A stretch of 64,000 nucleotides of DNA from Lutimaribacter saemankumensis (GTDB lineage: Bacteria; Pseudomonadota; Alphaproteobacteria; Rhodobacterales; Rhodobacteraceae): contig NZ_FNEB01000001.1 of assembly GCF_900100005.1 (NCBI RefSeq), positions 620,001-684,000 on the forward strand. Reading direction: 5' to 3'. Below are positions 28,107 through 37,044 of this stretch, one piece after another. The first letter of the stretch is position 1. Every line of letters begins with the position of its first letter. Made by a program: the position numbers and the translations under genes. The notes under the pieces were generated by a model. It was given only the letters and a program-made list of their open reading frames with translations, was not told the origin of the DNA and made no database searches.

Positions 28107-29087
28107 ATGCAGGACGACGCCCAGCGCAGCCTGGAAGAGTGCCTAGAAGACAGCCTGGACGGGCTGAAGAAAGTCGCGTGGATTCGCAAGGTGGCGGCCA
28201 TCGCGGACGAACACGGGCATTTCCAATCCTGCGGGCATCGCCATTTTGGCGCTCTTGTCGAACAGGGCGACACGCTGCTGGTCACGTTTGAAACGATGCA
28301 GGGCGCCCAGGCCAATCCAGATGGGGGCCGGCCGCTTGGCTGGGATTTCGTGCTGGAATACGGCTGGTCGCACCTGGGCCTGTTTTCGGACGGCGACACA
28401 TGGTTCCGCGACAGGCATGTCTACGGCTATTTCGACAGGCTGGTCGATGACGGGTTCTTCGAGGAATTCGAAACCGTGATCTTTTACGGCGCCGGCCCGG
28501 CGGGTTATGCCGCCGCAGCATTCTCGGTGGCCGCGCCCGGCGCGCGCGTCGTGGTGCTGCAACCGCAGGCGACGCTCGACCCGCGGGTCACCGAATGGGA
28601 CGACCGCTTCACCGACATGCGGCGTACGGATTTCACCAACCGCTACGGCTATGCGCCGGACATGCTGGATGCCGCGCACAGTGCCCACGTCATTTACGAC
28701 CCTGCCGAAACGCTCGATTCCATGCATGCCGCCCTTTTCACACGCTCGAATGTCGCGAAACACAGGATGCGGTTCTTTGGCGCGGCCTTGCAGGGCGACC
28801 TGCAAAAGATGGGCATCCTCGCCCCGCTGTTGGAAAAGGTGGCCCAAGATACGCTGACCACCCACAGTTTTGCCGACATGCACCGCGCGCGGCGCGACTA
28901 TGGCGGCTATCTGCGCAACCTTCTGGGCACGCTCGATGCCCGCGACAGGCCCTACCTGGCCGCGATGCTGTGTCGCAACGTGACCAGCCGAATGAATGTT
29001 CCGCGCTTCCGCCGCAGGCTGGAGGCACTGGAAAAGGCCGAAGCCGAAGGCAAGGTCAAATTGCCGCCCTCGCGCAAGGACGGTTAA
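28107..29087 (+). CDS. Roseobacter-type conserved protein of unknown function
   Basis: I do not recognise a proven function. Relatives are, as I recall, sometimes labelled phosphoadenosine phosphosulfate reductase, but no PAPS reductase signature is seen here. The 326-residue protein has YGAGPAGYAAAAFS at 127-140, which sits where alpha/beta hydrolases carry G-x-S-x-G-G; the nucleophile serine is not evident. ATG 28107 follows GAGGACGAG, and the product starts MQDDAQRSLEECLEDSLDG. It is 115 bases after the last glycosyltransferase and shares its direction, so it may belong to that cluster. Confidence 0.6.
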   Translation: MQDDAQRSLEECLEDSLDGLKKVAWIRKVAAIADEHGHFQSCGHRHFGALVEQGDTLLVTFETMQGAQANPDGGRPLGWDFVLEYGWSHLGLFSDGDTWFRDRHVYGYFDRLVDDGFFEEFETVIFYGAGPAGYAAAAFSVAAPGARVVVLQPQATLDPRVTEWDDRFTDMRRTDFTNRYGYAPDMLDAAHSAHVIYDPAETLDSMHAALFTRSNVAKHRMRFFGAALQGDLQKMGILAPLLEKVAQDTLTTHSFADMHRARRDYGGYLRNLLGTLDARDRPYLAAMLCRNVTSRMNVPRFRRRLEALEKAEAEGKVKLPPSRKDG

Positions 29088-29129
29088 CGGCACTGGCGCA
29101 GGCGCGCGCGATGCGCTAATCGCGGGCGC

Positions 29130-30170
29130 ATGACCCAGACGCTGACCATCGCCCGCCCCGACGACTGGCACCTGCATCTGCGCGATGGCGCGATGCTGCG
29201 GGCCGTTCTGCCAGAAACCGCGCGCCATTTCGCCCGCGCGATCATCATGCCCAACCTGGTGCCGCCCGTCGTCACCGGGGCGCAGGCCGCCGCCTACCGC
29301 GACCGCATCCTGGCCGCCCTGCCCGCGGGCATGGCGTTCGAGCCGCTGATGACGCTTTACCTGACCGAAGACACCGACCCCGAAGACGTGGCAGCCGCCG
29401 CGCAAAGCGGTCTGGTCAAGGCGGTCAAGCTTTACCCGGCGGGCGCCACGACCAATTCGGCCAGCGGCGTCCGGGATTTCAACCGTGTCCGCCCTGTGCT
29501 GGAAAAAATGGCCGAGATCGGCCTGCCGCTCTGTGTGCATGGTGAAGTGACCGACAACGATATCGACATCTTCGACCGCGAGGCCGTGTTCATCGACCGC
29601 GTGCTCGACCCGATCCGCCGTACAACGCCCGGACTGCGGGTGGTGATGGAGCACATCACGACGCGCGATGGGGTCGACTATGTCAAGGCGAACGATACCG
29701 ACCTGGGCGCGACGATCACCACGCATCACCTGGTGATCAACCGCAACCACATCCTGGTTGGCGGGATCAAGCCGCATTACTACTGCCTCCCCGTCGCCAA
29801 GCGCGAGGAACACCGCCTTGCCCTGCGCGCCGCCGCAACCAGCGGGGACGCGCGGTTTTTCCTCGGCACCGACAGCGCCCCGCATACGGATGCCAACAAG
29901 GAAACCGCCTGTGGCTGCGCGGGTTGCTTCACCGCGACGAACACCCTGTCGATTCTGGCGCAGGTGTTCGAGGAAGAGAACGCGCTCGACAGCCTGGAAG
30001 GGTTCACGTCACGCCACGGCCCGGCCTTTTACGGCCTGCCCGTGAACGAGGGCACGATCACTTTGACGCGCGGCGACGCGGTGAATTATCCGGCAAAGAT
30101 CATCACCGGCGAGGGCGAGGTCACGGTTTTCGACCCCGGCTTTGCCCTGCATTGGAGCGTTTCCGCCTGA
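29130..30170 (+). CDS. pyrC: Dihydroorotase, class II
   Basis: This zinc enzyme closes carbamoyl-aspartate to dihydroorotate in pyrimidine synthesis. The 346-residue length fits class II PyrC. The HxH metal motif is [10 protein letters not shown] (H14, H16), the carbamylated lysine lies in [15 protein letters not shown], and GTDSAPHT holds the catalytic aspartate. It is followed by pyrE, the next-but-one step, 79 bases downstream. Confidence 0.95.
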   Translation: MTQTLTIARPDDWHLHLRDGAMLRAVLPETARHFARAIIMPNLVPPVVTGAQAAAYRDRILAALPAGMAFEPLMTLYLTEDTDPEDVAAAAQSGLVKAVKLYPAGATTNSASGVRDFNRVRPVLEKMAEIGLPLCVHGEVTDNDIDIFDREAVFIDRVLDPIRRTTPGLRVVMEHITTRDGVDYVKANDTDLGATITTHHLVINRNHILVGGIKPHYYCLPVAKREEHRLALRAAATSGDARFFLGTDSAPHTDANKETACGCAGCFTATNTLSILAQVFEEENALDSLEGFTSRHGPAFYGLPVNEGTITLTRGDAVNYPAKIITGEGEVTVFDPGFALHWSVSA

Positions 30171-30177
30171 CGCTCAA

Positions 30178-30218
30178 CGGGCCTGGCGGCCCTATTCGCG
30201 GACGGGCCGCCAGGCCCG
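30178..30218. repeat. Perfect 15-bp palindrome between pyrC and pyrE (family 2 hairpin)
   Basis: CGGGCCTGGCGGCCC (30178-30192) and GGGCCGCCAGGCCCG (30204-30218) pair without mismatch around an 11-base loop. There is no T-tract. The GGGCCTnGCGGCCCTnTTCGCG core is shared with the coxS-coxL hairpin. Confidence 0.75.
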
Positions 30219-30249
30219 GACACGCCCCCGATTTGAAAGGACATTGGCC

Positions 30250-30927
30250 ATGATCCCCACTTCCTATCCCACACGCGAGGAAATCGCCCGCCTGACCGCG
30301 CGCATGCTGCTGGAAATCGGCGCGGTGAACTTCAACACCGAAGAACCCTACACCCTTGCGTCCGGCCTGCCCTCGCCCAGCTATATCGACTGCCGCAAGC
30401 TGATTTCCTATCCGCGCATCCGGTCGACGCTGATGGATTTCCTGACCGTGACGATCATGCGCGAAGCCGGGTTCGAGGCGTTCGACAACATCGCGGGCGG
30501 CGAAACGGCGGGCATACCCTTTGCCGCCATGGTGGCCGAGCGCATGGCCCTGCCCATGACCTATGTGCGCAAAAAGCCCAAGGGCTATGGCAGGAACGCC
30601 CGGATCGAAGGTGAAATGACCGAAGGCCAGCGCGTGCTGCTGGTCGAGGATCTGACGACCGACGGCGGATCGAAGCTGTCCTTCGTCGATGCGATCCGCG
30701 ACACCGGCGCGGATTGCGCGCATACGGCGGTGATCTTTTACTATGGCATCTTCCCGCAAACGGAAAAGACGCTGGGCGATCACGGCGTCAGCCTCCACTA
30801 CCTGTGCACCTGGTGGGACGTGCTGGCAGAGGCAAAGGAGCAGGGCGCTTTCTCCGAAGAGACGCTGGCCGAGGTCGAATCCTTCCTGCGCGCCCCGCGC
30901 GAGTGGCAAAAAGCACGCATGAACTGA
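30250..30927 (+). CDS. pyrE: Orotate phosphoribosyltransferase
   Basis: This enzyme couples orotate to PRPP to form OMP. The 225-residue protein carries the PRPP-binding signature [14 protein letters not shown] and the flexible-loop region [20 protein letters not shown] 30250 follows GAAAGGACATTGGCC and gives the family N-terminus [15 protein letters not shown]; an in-frame opening upstream would run through the hairpin and is rejected. Confidence 0.95.
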   Translation: MIPTSYPTREEIARLTARMLLEIGAVNFNTEEPYTLASGLPSPSYIDCRKLISYPRIRSTLMDFLTVTIMREAGFEAFDNIAGGETAGIPFAAMVAERMALPMTYVRKKPKGYGRNARIEGEMTEGQRVLLVEDLTTDGGSKLSFVDAIRDTGADCAHTAVIFYYGIFPQTEKTLGDHGVSLHYLCTWWDVLAEAKEQGAFSEETLAEVESFLRAPREWQKARMN

Positions 30928-31013
30928 TCAAACCGGTCGGCAGGCCCTTGCCGCGTGCCGGGGCCGCCGCCGCAAGATGTTGACGAAAGGTCAGGCAACG
31001 GCGCAATATCGGG

Positions 31014-31044
31014 TGTGGATCAAGCTACCCACAGCTTATCCACA
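31014..31044. promoter_or_regulatory. DnaA-box cluster upstream of dnaB
   Basis: TTATCCACA at 31036-31044 is a perfect DnaA box. TGTGGATCA at 31014-31022 is a box in the opposite orientation with one mismatch to TGTGGATAA. A weaker tandem site, CTACCCACA, lies at 31025-31033. The cluster is 66-96 bases before the dnaB start. Confidence 0.6.
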
Positions 31045-31109
31045 AAAACATACAAGTTGCCGGGAATCGCCTGTGTTTCTATGACATCGTTCCGGGACAG
31101 GGGACGACC

Positions 31110-32600
31110 ATGAACGAGATCACGACTTTCAATCCGACCGGGGCCGAGGTCCAGGACGCCGAAACGATGCCCCACTCGATCGAGGCCGAGCAGCAACTGC
31201 TGGGCGCGATCCTGACCAATAACGATGTCTACGACCGGGTGGCCTCGATCATCTCGGCCAAGCATTTCTACGACCCGGTCCATGCCCGCATTTACGAGGT
31301 TGCCGCCGGGCGCATCGCCAAGAACAACCTGGCCAGCCCCGTCACGCTGAAGGCGTTTTTCGAAGATGACGAGGGGCTCAAGGAGCTGGGCGGCCCGGCC
31401 TACCTGGCCCGGCTGGCGGGGGCTGCGATTTCGGCCTACGCGGTGCGCGACTACGCGCAGATGATCTATGATCTGGCGGTGCGGCGCGAACTGATCCGAC
31501 TGGGCCAGGAAATCACCGCCAAGGCGCGCAAGGTCGAAACCGAAACCGACCCCAAGGAACAGATCGTCGAAGCCGAGCAGGCGCTTTATACACTGTCCGA
31601 ACAGGGCCAGACGGAAACCGGGTTCCAATCGTTCCTGCGTGCGGTCACCGACGCCGTGAACGTGGCCAACGCCGCTTACCAGCGCGATGGCGGGCTGGCG
31701 GGGATTTCCACCGGGCTGATCGATCTCGACAAGAAACTGGGCGGGCTGCACAAGTCCGACCTTCTGATCCTTGCAGGCCGACCGTCGATGGGCAAAACCT
31801 CGCTTGCGACGAACATCGCCTTCAACGTGGCCAAGGCCTATCGCAAGGGCACCCTGCCAGATGGCAACGAAGGCGCTGTCGATGGCGGCGTTGTCGGTTT
31901 CTTCAGCCTTGAAATGAGCGCCGAACAGCTGGCCGCCCGTGTTCTGGCCGAAGCCTCGGAGATCTCGTCCCACAAGATCCGTCAGGGCGACATGGACGAA
32001 ACCGAGTTCCGCCGCTTCGTGCAGGCCGCCAAGGATCTCGAAGCCTGTCCGCTGTTCATCGACGACACCGCCGCGATCCCGATCGCACAGCTTGCCGCCC
32101 GCGCGCGGCGTCTGAAACGCACCCACGGGCTGGACCTGCTGATCGTCGACTACCTTCAGCTTGTGCGCGGCACCTCGGACAACCGGGTGCAGGAAATCGG
32201 CGAGATTTCCATGGGCCTGAAAGCCATCGCAAAAGAGCTGAACATCCCGGTGGTTGCGCTGTCGCAGCTCAGCCGTCAGGTCGAATCCCGCGACGACAAG
32301 CGCCCGCAATTGTCGGACCTGCGTGAATCGGGGTCGATCGAACAGGACGCCGACGTCGTGATGTTCGTGTTCCGCGAGGAATATTACGTCGAACGCGAAA
32401 AACCCTCCGACGAAAAGCTCGAGGAAATGGGACAGTGGCAGGACAAGATGGCGCGCCTTCACGGCAAGGCCGAGGTCATCATCGGCAAGCAGCGTCACGG
32501 CCCGATCGGCACAGTCGAGTTGGCGTTTGAGTCGCAGTTCACCCGCTTCGGCAACCTCGTGAAGCCCTGGCAGCAGGGCGATGGCGGCGACAGCTTCTGA
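31110..32600 (+). CDS. dnaB: Replicative DNA helicase DnaB
   Basis: This hexameric helicase unwinds DNA at the replication fork. The 496-residue protein has the N-terminal DnaB domain (MPHSIEAEQQLLGAILTNN) and the RecA-like C-terminal domain with Walker A GRPSMGKTS at about 223-231, Walker B LLIVDYLQL and the arginine-containing end (IIGKQRHGPIGTVEL). No intein is present. A cluster of DnaA boxes precedes it. Confidence 0.97.
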   Translation: MNEITTFNPTGAEVQDAETMPHSIEAEQQLLGAILTNNDVYDRVASIISAKHFYDPVHARIYEVAAGRIAKNNLASPVTLKAFFEDDEGLKELGGPAYLARLAGAAISAYAVRDYAQMIYDLAVRRELIRLGQEITAKARKVETETDPKEQIVEAEQALYTLSEQGQTETGFQSFLRAVTDAVNVANAAYQRDGGLAGISTGLIDLDKKLGGLHKSDLLILAGRPSMGKTSLATNIAFNVAKAYRKGTLPDGNEGAVDGGVVGFFSLEMSAEQLAARVLAEASEISSHKIRQGDMDETEFRRFVQAAKDLEACPLFIDDTAAIPIAQLAARARRLKRTHGLDLLIVDYLQLVRGTSDNRVQEIGEISMGLKAIAKELNIPVVALSQLSRQVESRDDKRPQLSDLRESGSIEQDADVVMFVFREEYYVEREKPSDEKLEEMGQWQDKMARLHGKAEVIIGKQRHGPIGTVELAFESQFTRFGNLVKPWQQGDGGDSF

Positions 32601-32656
32601 TCTACCCGCGCAGATGTGAGTGGACAGCCCCCCGCCCGATGTGGCGCAATGCGGGT

Positions 32657-33451
32657 ATGCGTAACCTGATCGCCGCTTGCCTGACCTGCCTGGCCACAGC
32701 CCTGCCAGCCCAGACACCTGTCGAGGTGGATGTAGAGCTCGTTCTGGCCGTCGACGTTTCGCGCTCGATGACCCCGGCAGAACTGGAAATCCAGCGCCAG
32801 GGATACGCCGCCGCACTCACATCCGACGTGGTTCTGGGCGCGGTGCGCGGCGGGCTGTTGGGGCGGATCGCGATCACCTATGTCGAATGGGCGGGCAGCG
32901 GAAGCCAGCGTGTCGTCGTGCCCTGGACGCTGCTGGAAGGCCCCGAAGATGCCGAATGGATCGCGGGCCAGATCCTTACGCAATCAGGCGGCGGGATGCG
33001 CCGCACCTCGATCTCGGGTGCGCTGAGGTATGGCGCGCAAGCCATTGAAAAAAATGAATTCCAGGGCTTGCGCCGTGTGATCGACATTTCCGGCGACGGG
33101 CCCAACAACCAGGGCAGCGCGGTGGACGAAAGCCGCGATGCGGTGCTGGCGCAGGGCATCACGATCAACGGCCTTCCGCTGATGACGACCGACGGCCTGA
33201 GTTCGCGCTGGGGCATCGAGGATCTCGACCTTTACTACGAGGCCTGCGTGATCGGCGGCCCCGGTGCATTCCTGATCCCGGTGACACGATGGGAGGATTT
33301 CGGCGATGCGGTGCGCCGCAAGCTGGTGCTGGAAATCTCGGGTTTGCCGCCGCGTGTAATCCCCGCACAGATGCGCCAGAGGCCCAGCTTCAATTGCCTG
33401 ATCGGCGAGGAAATCTGGCAACGCAACATGCATATCTTCATGGAGCCCTGA
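32657..33451 (+). CDS. DUF1194 VWA-like secreted protein
   Basis: This 264-residue protein has an N-terminal signal peptide (RNLIAACLTCLATALPAQT) and a von Willebrand A-type fold starting VELVLAVDVSRSMTPAE, with the metal site DVSRSM, then DISGDGPNNQGS. This is the DUF1194 family, common in Rhodobacterales, of unknown role in the periplasm. I chose ATG 32657 because it starts the signal peptide; ATG 32639 in the same frame is possible. Five conserved cysteine positions were not evident; only C in YYEACVIGG and FNCLIGEE are clear. Confidence 0.8.
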   Translation: MRNLIAACLTCLATALPAQTPVEVDVELVLAVDVSRSMTPAELEIQRQGYAAALTSDVVLGAVRGGLLGRIAITYVEWAGSGSQRVVVPWTLLEGPEDAEWIAGQILTQSGGGMRRTSISGALRYGAQAIEKNEFQGLRRVIDISGDGPNNQGSAVDESRDAVLAQGITINGLPLMTTDGLSSRWGIEDLDLYYEACVIGGPGAFLIPVTRWEDFGDAVRRKLVLEISGLPPRVIPAQMRQRPSFNCLIGEEIWQRNMHIFMEP

Positions 33452-33503
33452 ACCCGGCCCGCTTTTTGCTTGACCCCGCCTGCCCGTCTGCCAAAACCGC
33501 CTC

Positions 33504-34541
33504 ATGACAGCCGCGACCCTGACCATCGACCTCGATGCCATCGCCGCCAACTGGCGCGCGCTGGACGCCCTGACCTCGTGTGAAACCGCCGCCGTCGTCA
33601 AGGCCGACGGCTATGGATGCGGGGCTGGCAAGGTTGCCCGCCGCCTTGCCCGCGAAGGCGCCCGCCGGTTCTTTGTGGCAGTCGCGGAAGAAGGCGCCGC
33701 CCTGCGCGAGGCGCTTGGCCCCGGCCCCGAAATCAACGTGTTTTCCGGCCACATGCCCGGCGACACCGACATGATCCACGACCTGTCGCTGACGCCGATG
33801 ATCAATTCGCTGGACCAGATGCTGCGCCACCTCGAGGCGCTGCCGGGCCATCCGTTCGGCATCCAGCTGGACAGTGGCATGAACCGTCTTGGCATGGAGC
33901 CGGCGGAATGGATCGCGCTACGCGACATCGCCACCCAGCAGAACATGACCCTGGTCATGTCGCACCTGGCCTGCGCGGACGAGCCGGATCATCCGATGAA
34001 CGCACAACAATTGCGTATTTTCAAAGAGATGACGGATGGTCTTGATGTTCCCAGGTCGCTTGCCGCGACAGGTGGCATTCTGCTGGGGCCTGATTACCAC
34101 TTCGACATCACGCGCCCCGGTGTGGGCCTCTATGGCGGCGCGCCTTTCACCGACGCACAGCCCGCAGCCCATGTCAGCGTGCCCGTGATCCAGGTCCGCG
34201 ACGTGGAGGCCGGTGAAACCGTGGGCTATGGCAACACCTGGACGGCGCCGTCCCCCGCCCGCATCGCCACGATCGCCGCCGGATATGCCGACGGGATCAT
34301 CCGCGCGATGGGCCCGAAAACCAGCGTCTGGGTGGGCGACACACCCTGCCCGATCGTCGGGCGCATCTCGATGGACCTGATCGGAGTCGACGTGTCGGAC
34401 CTCGACTCCGATCCAAGGGCGGTCGAATTGCTCGGCCACCACAACTCGGTCGATACGCTGGCCGATGCGGCCGGCACGATCGGCTATGAAATCCTGACAT
34501 CGCTGGGCAGCCGCTACAGGCGGCGCTATCACAGCACATGA
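33504..34541 (+). CDS. alr: Alanine racemase
   Basis: This PLP enzyme makes D-alanine for peptidoglycan. The PLP lysine is K33 in [11 protein letters not shown], and the second domain has [24 protein letters not shown] and [12 protein letters not shown]. At 345 residues it is normal in size. Its stop overlaps the mlaE start by 4 bases, an odd pairing that links cell wall and outer-membrane lipid genes in one transcript. Confidence 0.94.
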   Translation: MTAATLTIDLDAIAANWRALDALTSCETAAVVKADGYGCGAGKVARRLAREGARRFFVAVAEEGAALREALGPGPEINVFSGHMPGDTDMIHDLSLTPMINSLDQMLRHLEALPGHPFGIQLDSGMNRLGMEPAEWIALRDIATQQNMTLVMSHLACADEPDHPMNAQQLRIFKEMTDGLDVPRSLAATGGILLGPDYHFDITRPGVGLYGGAPFTDAQPAAHVSVPVIQVRDVEAGETVGYGNTWTAPSPARIATIAAGYADGIIRAMGPKTSVWVGDTPCPIVGRISMDLIGVDVSDLDSDPRAVELLGHHNSVDTLADAAGTIGYEILTSLGSRYRRRYHST

Positions 34542-35323
34542 GCGCGCTGACCAAACCGCTGGGCGCCCTGGGCCACGCCACGCTGGCGGCGCTGGCGATG
34601 ATCGGGCGCGTGGCGCTGTTTGCGTTCGACGCGCTGTCGCACATGGTGCGCCCGCCCTTCTATGCGCGGGAATTCCTGGCCGCGTTGTTCCAGATCGGAT
34701 GGCTGTCGCTGCCGGTCGTCGGCCTGACGGCGATCTTCACAGGTGGCGCGCTGGCGCTGCAGATCTATGCTGGCGGCGCGCGCTTCAACGCCGAAGCGGT
34801 GGTGCCGCAGATCGTGGCCATCGGCATGGTGCGCGAACTTGGCCCGGTGCTGGTGGGCCTGATGATCGCGGCGCGCGTGACATCCTCGATCGCGGCCGAG
34901 ATCGCGACCATGAAGGTCACCGAGCAGATCGACGCGCTGGTGACGCTGTCGACCCATCCGATGAAATACCTGACCGTGCCGCGGGTGCTGGCCGGGCTGA
35001 TCGTGGTCCCGGCCCTGGTGGGCATCGGCGACGTGATCGGCGTGTTCGGCGGCTATGCGGTTGCCGTGAACAACCTGAACTTCAATGCAGCCGCCTATCT
35101 CAAGAACACGGTCGATTTCCTTGAGCCGCTCGATATCATCTCGTCGCTGGTCAAGGGCGCGGTGTTCGGCGGGATCGCCACCACGATGGGCTGCTTTTAC
35201 GGCATGAATTCGGGCCGCGGCGCGATGGGCGTGGGTGGGGCCACCAAAAGCTCGGTCCAGGCGGCGGCGATCCTGATCCTGGCGGCCAACTTCCTGCTGA
35301 CGGGGCTGTTTTTCTCGGTATGA
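34538..35323 (+). CDS. mlaE: MlaE-family lipid ABC transporter permease
   Basis: This 261-residue inner-membrane permease belongs to the Mla/Tgd1 family that moves phospholipids between membranes. The family core [22 protein letters not shown] (about residues 91-112) and [10 protein letters not shown] near the end are present, with about five helices. The ATPase mlaF follows after 43 bases. mlaD, mlaB and mlaC are not in the neighbourhood. Confidence 0.9.
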   Translation: MSALTKPLGALGHATLAALAMIGRVALFAFDALSHMVRPPFYAREFLAALFQIGWLSLPVVGLTAIFTGGALALQIYAGGARFNAEAVVPQIVAIGMVRELGPVLVGLMIAARVTSSIAAEIATMKVTEQIDALVTLSTHPMKYLTVPRVLAGLIVVPALVGIGDVIGVFGGYAVAVNNLNFNAAAYLKNTVDFLEPLDIISSLVKGAVFGGIATTMGCFYGMNSGRGAMGVGGATKSSVQAAAILILAANFLLTGLFFSV

Positions 35324-35366
35324 CCCGCACGCGCCACATATCGCAACCGACCAATGGGGCCGTCGC

Positions 35367-36113
35367 ATGATCACCCTGTCCGGCGTGCACAAGACATTCG
35401 GCACCAACCAGGTGCTGCGCGGCGTCGACCTGACGATCGACAGCGGCACCTCGATGGTGATCATCGGTGGCTCGGGCACCGGAAAATCCGTGCTGCTGAA
35501 ATGCATCCTGGGCCTTGTCAAACATGACACCGGCACCATCACGCTGGACGGTCAGGACGTGACCAAGGCCGACCGCGACGCGTTTCTGGCCCGTTTCGGG
35601 ATGCTGTTCCAGGGCGGCGCGCTGTTCGATTCGCTGCCCGTCTGGCAGAACGTCGCGTTCCGCCTGCTGCGCGGCAGCTTGAAAAAGCCCAAAGATCAGG
35701 CGCGCGAGATCGCAATCGAAAAACTGCGCCGGGTCGGCCTGAAACCCGACGTCGCCGACAAGTTCCCGGCCGAGCTGTCCGGCGGCATGCAGAAACGCGT
35801 GGGGCTGGCCCGCGCCATCGCCGCCGAGCCCGAGATCATCTTTTTCGACGAACCGACCACCGGGCTCGACCCGATCATGGCCGGCGTCATCAACGACCTG
35901 ATCCGCGAAATCGTGACCGAGATGGGCGCCACCGCCATGACGATCACCCATGACATGACTTCGGTGCGCGCGATTGCCGACAATATCGCCATGCTGCATG
36001 ATGGGGTGATCAAGTGGACGGGTCCGGTGTCGCAGCTCGACAAAAGCGGCGATCCCTACCTCGACCAGTTCATCCACGGCCGCGCGGAGGGGCCGATCGA
36101 AGCGGTAAGGTAG
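35367..36113 (+). CDS. mlaF: MlaF-family ABC transporter ATPase
   Basis: This 248-residue ATPase energises the MlaE permease. Walker A is GGSGTGKS at 34-41, the signature is ELSGGMQKRVGLARA and Walker B is IIFFDEPTTGLDP. The ELSGGMQKRV form is typical of MlaF. It begins MITLSGVHKTFGTNQVLRGV. Confidence 0.92.
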   Translation: MITLSGVHKTFGTNQVLRGVDLTIDSGTSMVIIGGSGTGKSVLLKCILGLVKHDTGTITLDGQDVTKADRDAFLARFGMLFQGGALFDSLPVWQNVAFRLLRGSLKKPKDQAREIAIEKLRRVGLKPDVADKFPAELSGGMQKRVGLARAIAAEPEIIFFDEPTTGLDPIMAGVINDLIREIVTEMGATAMTITHDMTSVRAIADNIAMLHDGVIKWTGPVSQLDKSGDPYLDQFIHGRAEGPIEAVR

Positions 36114-36125
36114 CACACAGACACC

Positions 36126-36512
36126 ATGAACGCCTTTCAGCCCGATCCACTTCTGGTGAACTTCATCCTGCTCAAGGAATTCATCTATCTGCCCGTTCTC
36201 GCGGTTCTGGCGCTGGTGCGTGTGCTGTCGGCACGCTCCGCCGCGCGGTGGGCTGGCGCGCTAGCGCTGGCGCTGGCCGTGCTTGGCGCCGTGGCCCAAC
36301 TTGGCCCGTCACTGGCGGGCATGCAGGGCGGACAGGCGATGCGCCTGGCCATACAGCTGGGCGATCTGGGGGGCGGCGCCGCGCTTCCGCTGCTGGCCAG
36401 CGCACCGATGCTTGTCTCGGCCACCCTGCCCGGAACGCGCTGGCGCTGGATCGACGCGCTGCACATCCTTCTGCTTGGGGCATTGGTCGGGATGTGGGTT
36501 CTGACCAGGTAA
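36126..36512 (+). CDS. Small membrane protein of unknown function
   Basis: I do not recognise a domain. The 128-residue protein has about four hydrophobic segments (about residues 18-36, 41-60, 75-97 and 108-126) and no signal peptide. It starts 13 bases after mlaF and is followed by a PqiA-like gene, so it probably belongs with lipid or envelope handling. It is read as real because codon positions and spacing agree with its neighbours. Confidence 0.6.
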   Translation: MNAFQPDPLLVNFILLKEFIYLPVLAVLALVRVLSARSAARWAGALALALAVLGAVAQLGPSLAGMQGGQAMRLAIQLGDLGGGAALPLLASAPMLVSATLPGTRWRWIDALHILLLGALVGMWVLTR

Positions 36513-36557
36513 CCCAAGGGGCTGGCGCTACCCTGCGCTCCGGGCTAGGCATATCCG

Positions 36558-37013
36558 ATGCAGAACGCCCTTCGCCTGGCCAACCTGGCCCTTCTCGTAC
36601 TTTTCCCGGTCGCTTGGTTTGCGCCGCTCATGCGCGCCGGGTTGCTGCCGCTGTTCCGCCTTTCGGAAATCAGCGTGATTTCCGGGCTTCAATCGCTGTG
36701 GCAAAGCGATGTGATCCTGGCCCTGCTCGTCACGTTCTTTGCGCTTTTTGCGCCGTATCTGAAAACGCTGGGCCTTGCCCTGGTGCAGTTCGGGTTGCTG
36801 GACAGCCGGGTGATGCCCGTGCTGGGCGTGCTCGGCAAACTGGCGATGGCCGACATTTTTCTGATCGCGCTTTATATCACGCTGGCCAAGGGCATCGGCG
36901 TCGGGCGCATCGAAACCGCCTGGGGGCTGTACCTGTTCACCGCCTGCATCCTGGCGTCCCTGGCGATCGGGATGCTGACAAGGCCCCGCGGAGCGCCCGC
37001 AATTGACGTTTGA
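36558..37013 (+). CDS. PqiA-like (paraquat-inducible protein A) membrane protein
   Basis: This 151-residue protein has about four membrane helices and the PqiA-type pattern around GKLAMADIFLIALYITLAKG. Full PqiA carries two such modules and zinc-ribbon cysteines; this one has a single module and no cysteine ribbon. PqiA partners MCE-domain PqiB in lipid transport, which fits its place behind mlaE-mlaF. It is adjacent to radA but 32 bases apart. Confidence 0.72.
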   Translation: MQNALRLANLALLVLFPVAWFAPLMRAGLLPLFRLSEISVISGLQSLWQSDVILALLVTFFALFAPYLKTLGLALVQFGLLDSRVMPVLGVLGKLAMADIFLIALYITLAKGIGVGRIETAWGLYLFTACILASLAIGMLTRPRGAPAIDV

Positions 37014-37044
37014 CGCCCTGCACGGCTTGCGGCACTAAACTGTC

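Noticed and set aside
30178-30218. The pyrC-pyrE hairpin as a pyrimidine attenuator.
   Set aside because: There is no T-tract and no leader peptide, and the same core occurs between coxS and coxL, so a repeat element is more likely.
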